Shown here one piece after another: positions 43,527-51,160 of a DNA stretch of 52,319 bases. The stretch lies in the NCBI GenBank assembly GCA_027450145.1, contig DAIDKH010000028.1, positions 1-52,319 on the forward strand. Reading direction: 5' to 3'. Under the pieces are notes generated by a model, which made no database searches, was not told the DNA's origin, and was given only the letters and a program-made list of their open reading frames with translations. How positions within the stretch are numbered: the stretch's first letter is position 1; every line of letters begins with the position of its first letter. The DNA comes from Chthonomonadaceae bacterium. Its GTDB lineage: Bacteria; Armatimonadota; Chthonomonadetes; Chthonomonadales; Chthonomonadaceae. A program made the position numbers and the translations under genes.

Positions 43527-44069
43527 ATGAAAACTAATCTTTATCGGGCGGTAACGCGGCTGCCTGCCCTTGAAATTAATACCTACAACAGGATCATGTC
43601 TGTTAACATCCATTGGTATTATGCGGAGCAGCGAGGTACTTCGATCCAGGAAGAATACAACGCATTCGCAATACGGCCGGCTTCGTTGCAACGAACAGTG
43701 ATAGCTCACAATGTCGCCAACGGACTATTACTGGATGACGAAGTCAACAAGCTTAGAGCTTACCTTACGGAAAACCTGCATTGGCCAATTGAACTCGTCG
43801 AACACGTTCCGGGTGTTGGCGTTGACGACTACCAATTGCAGTTGCCTCGGGCAGATAGAATTTACAGCGCGGTGGGCGACCAGCAACAGTTTTTGTACGC
43901 ATTTGCAGCGGTCGGTCCCCACTACTTGCTTTATCGACACAAGGATTACAGTATGCCGTATCGTGTTGCTGGGCTTATTCGCGGAGCATACGACTGGAGT
44001 CTTCACGAGTTACCCGAAGAATTGTGTCCATATGACGGAATTGCAGATCCACTGTGGGATAAGAGTTAG
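43527..44069 (+). CDS. Candidate immunity protein 2, paralogue of the preceding gene
   Basis: 180 residues from ATG 43527, with AGGA 10 bases upstream. The stop of the preceding gene is 11 bases before the ATG, so the two are co-transcribed. Shared features with protein 1 are an N-terminal LYRAVTRLPALEINTYNR, a VNIHWYY block, LLDDEVNKLRAYLTENLHW in the middle and the C-terminal YSMPYRVAG. The family is unknown to me. Divergent tandem paralogues behind an Rhs-type tip are common where immunity genes for lost toxins accumulate. A rho-independent terminator follows 84 bases after the stop. Confidence 0.6.
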   Translation: MKTNLYRAVTRLPALEINTYNRIMSVNIHWYYAEQRGTSIQEEYNAFAIRPASLQRTVIAHNVANGLLLDDEVNKLRAYLTENLHWPIELVEHVPGVGVDDYQLQLPRADRIYSAVGDQQQFLYAFAAVGPHYLLYRHKDYSMPYRVAGLIRGAYDWSLHELPEELCPYDGIADPLWDKS

Positions 44070-44152
44070 GGGTAAGAGGGCTGAGAAAATTATCCGTGGT
44101 CAGCTCGCGCTACTATCGCACACTCCTAACTGGCGTAAAACGGCCAAACAAT

Positions 44153-44179
44153 CAACGGTTGTTCCACGTTGTCTTTTTT
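44153..44179 (+). terminator. Rho-independent terminator after the immunity-like pair
   Basis: CAACG (44153-44157) and CGTTG (44167-44171) with a 9-base loop, followed by TCTTTTTT. The stem is short but the T-tract is good. It separates the first toxin/immunity module from the next Rhs fragment. Confidence 0.5.
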
Positions 44180-44288
44180 GAATTGACAACTACCTTAACA
44201 CATGTGGGTTTCATAGTGTAACTGAATAGCATTAGACCGGTTCGACGCACTTATCACTGGAAGCACCGGCGCAACGACAGACGCGCTT

Positions 44289-44723
44289 ATGCTGTTGGGC
44301 CACCGGTACTACGACGCCAGCCTGGGGAGGTTCCTTTCAAGCGACCCAGTGCAGGCAGGCAGCAACTGGTACGCCTACTGCGACAACAACCCGCTTGTGC
44401 GCGTTGACCCAACGGGACTCATTGCTTTGTGGAAGAAACTCGCGGGTGTGGGCACTGCTGTTTGGGGCTTCTCAAAAACGACCATCGGCAAGGACCTACT
44501 TGGGCCGGCCATTGATGTCATGAGAAAGCACCTTCTGCAGCCAATTGGTCGGGATATTGAACGCTATTTAATCGATCCGTGTGACAATCTCTATCGCTGG
44601 ATTACGACGCTTCCGTCTGTAATCGGTAGCATTGGTGAAGTATTTCCGATTATATGGATACATCCGCCTGGAAAGTCGTGGATTACAGACCCGCTGGGTT
44701 CGGGAGGAGATGCTCAAGCATAA
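44289..44723 (+). CDS. Orphan Rhs core C-terminus with a variable tip
   Basis: 144 residues. It begins MLLGHRYYDASLGRFLSSDP and continues to YAYCDNNPLVRVDPTG, the conserved end of Rhs repeat-associated cores. The ~100-residue tip after DPTG (IALWKKLAGVGTAVWGF...PPGKSWITDPLGSGGDAQA) has no recognised toxin fold; it is amphipathic with hydrophobic patches. Upstream the frame stays open to about 44229 and reads FDALITGSTGATTDAL, which in intact Rhs proteins lies ~35 residues before LLGHRYYD. A piece of the core has therefore been deleted. No ribosome-binding site is obvious. It looks like a displaced rhs tip that could be restored by recombination with an intact rhs elsewhere. Confidence 0.7.
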   Translation: MLLGHRYYDASLGRFLSSDPVQAGSNWYAYCDNNPLVRVDPTGLIALWKKLAGVGTAVWGFSKTTIGKDLLGPAIDVMRKHLLQPIGRDIERYLIDPCDNLYRWITTLPSVIGSIGEVFPIIWIHPPGKSWITDPLGSGGDAQA

Positions 44724-44853
44724 ACTGAAAATAACAATTACAGTGGCCAGTCTGTAGTTGCATAATTCCGGGATCCTTGCAATGCTTTCTGATTTTGATT
44801 CATTGCAAGGACGAGGAGTCTTCGAAGGATACGAGAAACGAGGTGACCACAGC

Positions 44854-45441
44854 ATGAAAAAATGCATCGCGGAATCTGCCCAATGGTGCAAAGCTAGATT
44901 GGGCATTGTGCTCAATATTCTTGGATGTACCTGTTGCACGATTAAACTAGTTGAAAACGTTATAGCATGCGCCCCGAGGTTGTCCGGCAGTATAAGTGCT
45001 GTATCCTTGAACGAAGGACGTGGGGCATTGGGGTGGGAGCTTGGCTTTTTCGCTCTCACTGCTGAGTTCTCGTTGTTTGTGATTATGGACGGCCGGCCTC
45101 AATGGCTAACTCGGTCGTCAACAGTCCTCGAATCCGGTTTAGTTAAAATAGTGGATAAAATCTTGTTGACGCTCGCTGGCCTTGCAATGTGGTATGGTGC
45201 GATGTTCGTAGCAGGCTTGCTGTATTTAGATTTAGTTAGCCGTACAAACAGCGTAGCTACAAGCAATATACTTAGACCCTTCGGACAGCCGGTTGCCTCG
45301 GCGTTAGGTTTACTCTTTGCTGTGGCGGAGGTCACGCTGATTGTCGTCGTCTATAAATTTTGTCAGCCAGCCATGAGGCGGCTTTATAATACGCTGATGC
45401 CCGCATTGATTAATAATCTAAAGCGCGTGGGTATCGTTTAG
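44854..45441 (+). CDS. Membrane protein, candidate immunity partner of the Rhs tip
   Basis: 195 residues from ATG 44854 (GAGGT 9 bases upstream); the frame can be extended to 44758 but without a ribosome-binding site. About four hydrophobic segments (roughly 15-35, 55-75, 95-120 and 145-165) point to an integral inner-membrane protein. The N-terminus is Cys-rich (LGCTCCTIKLVENVIAC). It directly follows an orphan Rhs tip, and membrane-embedded immunity proteins are known for toxins that attack membranes or enter through them, so an immunity role is plausible. Family unknown. Confidence 0.55.
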   Translation: MKKCIAESAQWCKARLGIVLNILGCTCCTIKLVENVIACAPRLSGSISAVSLNEGRGALGWELGFFALTAEFSLFVIMDGRPQWLTRSSTVLESGLVKIVDKILLTLAGLAMWYGAMFVAGLLYLDLVSRTNSVATSNILRPFGQPVASALGLLFAVAEVTLIVVVYKFCQPAMRRLYNTLMPALINNLKRVGIV

Positions 45442-45522
45442 TCAAGGTCTAGGTAAGTATCTACCGAGTGGTACTGTTTTATACTCGCTTAACAAGATAG
45501 ATATCCAGCGCATAGTCTGTCG

Positions 45523-45891
45523 ATGTTTGGCGGCAGTGCCTTCTTTGCAGCGGATGCGCTGGGCAGCACGCGCGGCATAACCGGCAGCACCGGCGCAGCA
45601 ACTGACTCGCTGGTTTACGACGCGTTTGGCGAGACGTTAACGCGCAGCGGCAGCACGGCTACGCCCGTTCAGTTCGCCGGCACAAGCGGCTACCAGGCTG
45701 ATGCTGCTGGGGCACCGGTACTACGACGCGAGCGTGGGCTCACATTGCGGCAATGGCTTGCTAGCCCAGGAAGTAGAATAATTAATCTACGTACCAATAG
45801 ACTGCGCGCTCGGTATGCTAGCGTTCGATCTTCTGTTCACCATGATGGGAATGGCCGACTTTGCGCGATTAGCCAATTGGAAGGGATTTAG
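45523..45891 (+). pseudogene. Frameshifted Rhs core fragment
   Basis: The 122-codon frame begins with a good Rhs core stretch: FFAADALGSTRGITGSTGAA, DSLVYDAFGETLTRSGS and PVQFAGTSGYQADA. At about 45700 the expected LLGHRYYDASVG continues in another frame (45701-45738), so a one-base indel has broken it; it is then cut after DASVG, where RFLSRDP should follow. The DNA around ATGCTGCTGGGGCACCGG is close to 44289-44306 in the neighbouring fragment. The tail of the printed frame after GAPVLRR is out-of-frame sequence. No toxin tip follows. Confidence 0.8.
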
Positions 45892-46474
45892 TTTGGCGCT
45901 GACCGGCATATTTGTATAGATAGCTAATAGGAATAGTATGGATACCTGTTCTTCGGCAAGTTGAGCGTCTATTGTAATTTCTAAATGTAAATCCGTCTTG
46001 GATTGAATTTAGGAGCTTGAATCGGCAGACTAGCAAGGTTAGCCGCTAGGGGGCTAGTTCGTCACAATAATCTGATTTGCCACGTTTGATGATCTCGTGC
46101 TGTCTTATTCGTATCATGTAGCACCGCCGGCAGAACCTTTGCCCAACCCTAATATTGCGTGTGGTAACTTCCTAACACCAGATTATAGTCGTTACCATCC
46201 TCGACAGCCCAATCTCGGAGTCTAGGATATTAGCAAAGGTTATCGCCGGTGTGAGGTAGGTGCGCGTGCTTAACGTTGATTGGTACGATGTGGCGGGATG
46301 GCGGTTGGGTGGTTACAGCGTGCAAGATAGGGGTACCGTTGATCTACGTTACAATTGGCAGGTTGACTCGCCCTTCAATGCAGTGTTACAATAGAAGGTT
46401 ACTGCTTAGTCATCTGTTAGTGACTCCATCTTCAGATGTACAAACAGGGCGCAGACACGCCCGAGGAAATGCCC
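45892..46474 (+). promoter_or_regulatory. Intergenic region ahead of purF
   Basis: About 580 bases. The first ~470 show nothing I can name; a 45-codon frame at 46258-46395 is considered and rejected. Near the 3' end are the purF promoter (46363-46392) and the ribosome-binding site GAGGA (46463-46467). No purine riboswitch fold was recognised. Confidence 0.5.
46363..46392 (+). promoter_or_regulatory. Sigma70-type promoter of the purF operon
   Basis: TTGACT (46363-46368), an 18-base spacer, and TACAAT (46387-46392); transcription should begin near 46399, giving a ~75-base leader to the ATG at 46475. Confidence 0.65.
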
Positions 46475-48010
46475 ATGACCCGGTTTGAACCGCTTCACAC
46501 ACTGCCGAGAGCACGCGATGTGGACGATTTTACCGACCGTTGCGATAGTCCCCGTGAGGAATGTGGCGTGTTTGGTATATGGGCACCCGGCGAAGAAGTT
46601 GCCCGCATCTGCTTTTTTGGCCTGTTTGCGCTGCAGCACCGCGGACAGGAAAGCTCGGGAATTGCGGTTTCTACAGGATCCTCGCTAGTCGTCAAAAAGG
46701 ACATGGGGCTGGTTACGCAGGTGTTCGATGAGGACACAATTCGAGATCTGCAGGGCATTAGCGCAATTGGTCACACGCGTTACTCTACCACGGGTTCAAG
46801 CGTACTGTGCAACGCGCAGCCGCTGCTAAGCACCTCCGTGGTTGGTGATATAGCAGTCGCTCATAATGGTAATCTCGTTAACACTACCGCACTCCGTATG
46901 GAACTTGAGAGCGAGGGTGTTGTATTCGAAACGACCAACGACAGCGAGGTCATTGCACAGCTTCTTTCTCGTCATCACGAAGGGTGTATAGAGGACACTG
47001 TGAAGGCGGTAATGGAGCGAATAGAAGGCGCCTACTCGCTGGTTGTACTCACCCCTGATCGACTTCTTGGCGTGCGTGATCCTTACGGTATTCGCCCCTT
47101 ATGTATTGGGCGCATGGACCAGGGGCATCTGGTTCTGGCGAGTGAGAGCTGCGCATTGGGACCGGTAGGCGCACAGTACCTTCGCGAGCTGGAGCCGGGT
47201 GAAATAGTCTCGATTGGCATGGATGGAATGAAAGAGCTGCAAGGGGTTCCAACTAAGAGGCACGCAACTTGCCTGTTAGAGTTCATCTATTTTGCACGCC
47301 CAGACTCACTAATCTACAGCAAATCTCTACACATGGTAAGGCGCCGGATGGGGCAGGAGCTGGCTCGAGAGCATCCCTGTCCTGACGCACATGTAGTCGT
47401 TCCAATCCCAGATACTGGCACACCCGCCGCATTAGGATACTCGGAGGCAGCAAGGATACCGTTTGGCGAAGGGGTTATTAAAAGCCGTTATATACAACGG
47501 ACATTCATACAGCCCAGCCAGAAAATGCGCGACATGGGCGCGCGCATGAAGTACACACCGCTACGGGAGACACTCGCGGGCCGAAAAGTGGTGATGGTGG
47601 ACGATACAATAGTGCGCGGTACGACCACTGACAAGCTAGTTAAAATGTTGTTTGATGCCGGGGCGGTGGAGGTGCATGTTAGAATTACCGCTCCGCCGGT
47701 GCGCTTTCCGTGCTTCTACGGCATCGATATGGCAAGTCAGGACGAACTGGTTGCTGCGAAGAATTCAGTGGAAGACATTCGCAAAATGATTGGTGCTACT
47801 TCCCTGGGCTTTCTTTCACTGGCAGGAGCGACTAGAGCCGTTGGTCTAAGCAGAGACAACTTCTGCAGTGCATGTTTCGATGGAAAATACCCCATTGCAG
47901 TGCCAAATGATGTGCGCGTAACAAAACAGATGCTAGAGCTTGTTCCTCAAAACTCATCCGCTGGTGTGAATAGCGACGAGTTGGAACTGCCGCTATTGGA
48001 ACCGGCTTGA
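46475..48010 (+). CDS. purF: Amidophosphoribosyltransferase
   Basis: 511 residues from ATG 46475, chosen for GAGGA 7 bases upstream; ATGs at 46436 and 46469 are in frame. A 29-residue propeptide precedes the catalytic Cys30 of CGVFGIW, so self-cleavage should expose it. The glutamine amidotransferase domain shows LQHRGQESSGIAV, IGHTRYSTTGSS and AHNGNLVNT. The phosphoribosyltransferase domain shows VVMVDDTIVRGTT. Cysteines in RHATCLLEF, VRFPCFYGID and DNFCSACFDGKYP match the [4Fe-4S] ligands of the B. subtilis-type enzyme. It makes phosphoribosylamine, the first committed step of purine synthesis. It is first in an operon with an unknown exported protein and purM. Confidence 0.97.
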   Translation: MTRFEPLHTLPRARDVDDFTDRCDSPREECGVFGIWAPGEEVARICFFGLFALQHRGQESSGIAVSTGSSLVVKKDMGLVTQVFDEDTIRDLQGISAIGHTRYSTTGSSVLCNAQPLLSTSVVGDIAVAHNGNLVNTTALRMELESEGVVFETTNDSEVIAQLLSRHHEGCIEDTVKAVMERIEGAYSLVVLTPDRLLGVRDPYGIRPLCIGRMDQGHLVLASESCALGPVGAQYLRELEPGEIVSIGMDGMKELQGVPTKRHATCLLEFIYFARPDSLIYSKSLHMVRRRMGQELAREHPCPDAHVVVPIPDTGTPAALGYSEAARIPFGEGVIKSRYIQRTFIQPSQKMRDMGARMKYTPLRETLAGRKVVMVDDTIVRGTTTDKLVKMLFDAGAVEVHVRITAPPVRFPCFYGIDMASQDELVAAKNSVEDIRKMIGATSLGFLSLAGATRAVGLSRDNFCSACFDGKYPIAVPNDVRVTKQMLELVPQNSSAGVNSDELELPLLEPA

Positions 48011-48054
48011 CAGGCACAATACCATTGCGCCTTTATAACGATTGAGATAAAACA

Positions 48055-48792
48055 ATGAAATATGGAATTCTCGCAAAGACCTCGCCCGCGATGTGGGCTG
48101 CTGTGGGGCTGAGCGCTGCCTTAGGGTCAGTCGCGGCACGCGCAATATCCGTTCGCAGAATATGCCCCGCGCAGTCGTTGGCCGATGCGCTACTAGTTAC
48201 CGACTCGTTGCCTGGCGCCCCAATTGCAACTGGTTTGCTGCCAGAGCAGCTTATGACGAGCTGTGCAAGCTATTTAGTTCAGGTAAATATTGCGGCCGCG
48301 GGGCAAGGCCTTCTCGGTGCGCAGGAGGATGTGGCGGGCAGAAGTAGAAGTGCCAGTCACTCATATAGCGGTGCAGTAAGCACAGTTTTGACCGAGTCGG
48401 CAAAGGATGACCAGATCCTTACCTATGCAGTAAATATCCCCGCAGTGGGTGAAGTGCGCGGTACCCGCAGAGTAGGGCCTCTTAACCTGGGGCATGTACC
48501 ACCCACACGCACGATGATGGATACAATGCAGATCACGCTACAGGATAATTATACAGTGCAGATGGAAACTGATTTTCAGGCTGCAGAAAATGTGTTTTTA
48601 GCTCATTGCCGTCCAAGCGGACCAGCAGTGTTGCGAGATAACCACGGTAACACTGCTCGCATATTTCTTAATAATGACGGGCAAGTCACGGGAACAGTCA
48701 CTCGCGATTCCCACATCGTTGGCCGCATAGAGGGCACAGCTTCCAGCCAGCTTTCACTTAGACCCAGTTTGATATCACCGGAGAAACCATGA
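48055..48792 (+). CDS. Exported or membrane-anchored protein of unknown function between purF and purM
   Basis: 245 residues. A hydrophobic N-terminal segment (about 11-30, SPAMWAAVGLSAALGSVAARA) is a signal peptide or anchor. The rest is beta-like and polar (TYAVNIPAVGEVRGTRRVG, RTMMDTMQITLQDNYTVQMET, ARIFLNNDGQVTGTVTRDS) with no recognised domain. It begins 45 bases after purF and its TGA overlaps the purM ATG (ATGA), so it is translationally coupled to purM. There is no evident reason for an envelope protein in a purine operon; it may be a lineage-specific insertion that shares the promoter. Confidence 0.7.
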   Translation: MKYGILAKTSPAMWAAVGLSAALGSVAARAISVRRICPAQSLADALLVTDSLPGAPIATGLLPEQLMTSCASYLVQVNIAAAGQGLLGAQEDVAGRSRSASHSYSGAVSTVLTESAKDDQILTYAVNIPAVGEVRGTRRVGPLNLGHVPPTRTMMDTMQITLQDNYTVQMETDFQAAENVFLAHCRPSGPAVLRDNHGNTARIFLNNDGQVTGTVTRDSHIVGRIEGTASSQLSLRPSLISPEKP

Positions 48793-49832
48793 CTGAGCAG
48801 CCAATAACCTACCGCGACGCCGGAGTAGATATTGATGCGGCTAATGAGGCCGTACACCGTATAAGGAGCCACGTGCGGTCTACCTTTACCGCCGAAGTGC
48901 TTACGGACATTGGTAGCTTTGGCGGCATGTATTCGCTGACAGGACTTGCTGGTTTGATCGAACCAGTGTTGGTGTCCAGCATCGATGGAGTTGGTACGAA
49001 GGTAAAAATCGCCTGCGCCGTAGGTAAGCACGAGTCTATTGGGCATGATCTAGTTAACCATTGTGTTAATGACATCCTCGTGCAGGGCGCACGCCCTCTC
49101 TTTTTCCTGGATTACTTCGGCACAGGCAAGCTGCAACCCGCTGTACTTGAAGAAGTTGTAAAGGGGCTATCGGATGCCTGTGCAAACGTGGGGTGCGCAC
49201 TAATTGGTGGTGAAACTGCAGAGCTTCCTGGGGTGTATCCCGATAACGAATACGATATTGCAGGAACCATCGTGGGGGTGGTGGAACGGTCTAAAATCAT
49301 CGACGGCAGCAAAGTTGCCACTGGTGACACTGTAGTGGGCCTAGCTTCAAGCGGGCTACATACGAATGGGTTTTCACTTGCAAGACGCCTTTTATTGGAC
49401 TGTCCTGAGCCGCTGTCGCTATTTGAAGTCCTGCCCGGTTTAGGGCGTACCCTGGGCGAGGAGCTGCTAGCCCCGCATAGATGCTATGGACCGGTAATGA
49501 TGCCACTGTTGCAGGAGTTTGATATACACGCCATGGCCCATATCACCGGAGGCGGGTTTTACGACAATATACCCAGAGTGGTACCCGCGGACTGTTGCGT
49601 GAAGATTGAACGGCGAACCTGGCCGGTGCCACCCATCTTTAGCATCATGCAGGAACGTGGTAACGTGGCAGATCCCGAAATGTTCCGTACCTTCAACATT
49701 GGTATAGGATTGGTGGTTATTCTCCCTGCGGAGCAGGCACCATCGTTGGCTCATAGGTTAAATGAGGGCGGTCAGCCTGCATATATTATTGGGGATGTGG
49801 TTCGAGGGGTGCACGAAGTAGAGATCATTTAG
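48789..49832 (+). CDS. purM: Phosphoribosylformylglycinamidine cyclo-ligase (AIR synthetase)
   Basis: 347 residues, full length for the family. Motifs are ITYRDAGVDIDAAN at the N-terminus, VLVSSIDGVGTKVKIA, INGC-type region HDLVNHCVNDILVQGARPLFFLDYF, CALIGGETAELPGVY and MAHITGGGFYDNIPRV. It closes the imidazole ring (FGAM + ATP to AIR), the fifth step of purine synthesis, in the cytoplasm. The ATG overlaps the stop of the preceding gene. It is convergent with rpoD; a small GC hairpin lies between the two. Confidence 0.97.
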   Translation: MTEQPITYRDAGVDIDAANEAVHRIRSHVRSTFTAEVLTDIGSFGGMYSLTGLAGLIEPVLVSSIDGVGTKVKIACAVGKHESIGHDLVNHCVNDILVQGARPLFFLDYFGTGKLQPAVLEEVVKGLSDACANVGCALIGGETAELPGVYPDNEYDIAGTIVGVVERSKIIDGSKVATGDTVVGLASSGLHTNGFSLARRLLLDCPEPLSLFEVLPGLGRTLGEELLAPHRCYGPVMMPLLQEFDIHAMAHITGGGFYDNIPRVVPADCCVKIERRTWPVPPIFSIMQERGNVADPEMFRTFNIGIGLVVILPAEQAPSLAHRLNEGGQPAYIIGDVVRGVHEVEII

Positions 49833-49897
49833 AAGCGATTGGTCTCTTGCAGCGAGAAAACCTCTAAATTCGCATAATGCTAATTGGAAAGCGACGG

Positions 49898-49917
49898 GTC
49901 GTGCTTCCAGGCACGAC
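49898..49917. terminator. Hairpin between convergent purM and rpoD
   Basis: GTCGTGC (49898-49904) and GCACGAC (49911-49917) form a perfect 7-bp stem with a 6-base loop. It has no proper T-tract on either strand, so it may act as a 3' stabiliser or a factor-dependent stop. Confidence 0.4.
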
Positions 49918-49950
49918 TTGTCGACTCCTAGTACCGAGAACGGGAGTGGA

Positions 49951-51099
49951 CTACTGCCATTCAATGCAAGCACGCAGGTTGCGGCTGCAACGTGGAGTGC
50001 GTAGCTTTTGGAGCGCTTTGGCCTCGATTTGGCGGATTCTCTCTCGCGTCACCCTGAAGTGCCGACCGACCTCCTCTAGGGTTTTCTGACACCCATCTTC
50101 CAGACCGAACCGCATCATGAGGACCTCACGCTCTCTGGTCGTTAGGTGGTTGAGCGCATCGTCAATACGTTCCCGCAGAAGTGTCTGGCTAGCTGCGTCT
50201 AAGGGCATGACTGCGTTGTGGTCTGCAACAAAATCGAATAGTCGTGTGTCCTCATCCTGCCCAATTGGTGACTCCAGGGAAATCGGCTCGGGAGCCACGT
50301 TGATGACTTCCATTACCCGCTCAACAGAGATCTCCATAGCGTTCGCTAACTCTTCAAGTGACGGTTCGCGGCCAATCATCTGGCGAAGGCGTCCCGACGT
50401 TTTGATGAGTTTGTTCATGGTCTCGACCATGTGAACAGGAATTCTTATAGTTCGTCCCTGATCGGCAATCGCTCGTGTGATGGCCTGCCGTATCCACCAG
50501 GTGGCGTAGGTGCTGAATTTATAGCCTTTACGGTGGTCAAACTTCTCAACCGCTCGAATGAGGCCAATGTTGCCTTCCTGTATGAGATCTGGAAAAGACA
50601 TTCCGCGCCCACTGTATCGTTTGGCTATCGAAACTACCAGGCGCAGGTTAGCTCGAGTGAGTGTATCCCGGGCGCGCTGCGCTTCTAGCGGATCGGTGCA
50701 CGCTCGTTCAATTCTGCGCGCAAGCTGTATTTCATCATCAAGTGACAGCAGCGGAGTTTTACCTATTTCCCTTAACCACGCACGTACCGAATCGTCCATA
50801 GAAATATCATCAAAAGAGGAGGGAGCATCATCCTGAGCTGAGGTATCAGGGGTAAGAAACTCTGCTGCGAATTCGTCGGGGGCAATAGTAAAAGTGGACT
50901 CATCAAAAACAGCTGCATCACACATCGTATCACCGGGGTCACTTGCCACCCCGTCAAATGATGCCTCCGAAACCAGTTCCAGAGTAAATGGCTCGCCGTT
51001 GAGCGGTTCAACAATCGGCAAGCCGCCGTCACCACCGGTTTGAAGTAGCGGATATAGCAGAGATTGTTTGCTGACTGCACCGGAAGGCGTGCTGGTCAT
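49951..51099 (-). CDS. rpoD: RNA polymerase primary sigma factor
   Basis: 382 residues from ATG 51099 (GGAG 7 bases upstream; a GTG at 51105 overlaps that site). The first ~100 residues are acidic and low-complexity, with no full region 1.1. Region 1.2 is [18 protein letters not shown]; region 2 is [30 protein letters not shown] and [21 protein letters not shown]; region 3 is [16 protein letters not shown]; region 4.2 is [20 protein letters not shown]. These features match group 1 sigma factors recognising TTGACA/TATAAT promoters. It follows dnaG, the classic macromolecular-synthesis arrangement. The short N-terminus is unlike E. coli RpoD but normal in many phyla. Confidence 0.95.
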   Translation of the reverse strand: MTSTPSGAVSKQSLLYPLLQTGGDGGLPIVEPLNGEPFTLELVSEASFDGVASDPGDTMCDAAVFDESTFTIAPDEFAAEFLTPDTSAQDDAPSSFDDISMDDSVRAWLREIGKTPLLSLDDEIQLARRIERACTDPLEAQRARDTLTRANLRLVVSIAKRYSGRGMSFPDLIQEGNIGLIRAVEKFDHRKGYKFSTYATWWIRQAITRAIADQGRTIRIPVHMVETMNKLIKTSGRLRQMIGREPSLEELANAMEISVERVMEVINVAPEPISLESPIGQDEDTRLFDFVADHNAVMPLDAASQTLLRERIDDALNHLTTREREVLMMRFGLEDGCQKTLEEVGRHFRVTRERIRQIEAKALQKLRTPRCSRNLRACIEWQ

Positions 51100-51160
51100 G
51101 GCCACTCTCCTAATGTTGCGCGCATCAGTTACTCAACATCTAGAGCAGATGGAGCCTGAG

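Noticed and set aside
46258-46395. 45-codon ORF (begins MRVLNVDWYDVAGW) before purF
   Set aside because: It ends inside the purF promoter, has no clear ribosome-binding site and no recognisable family.
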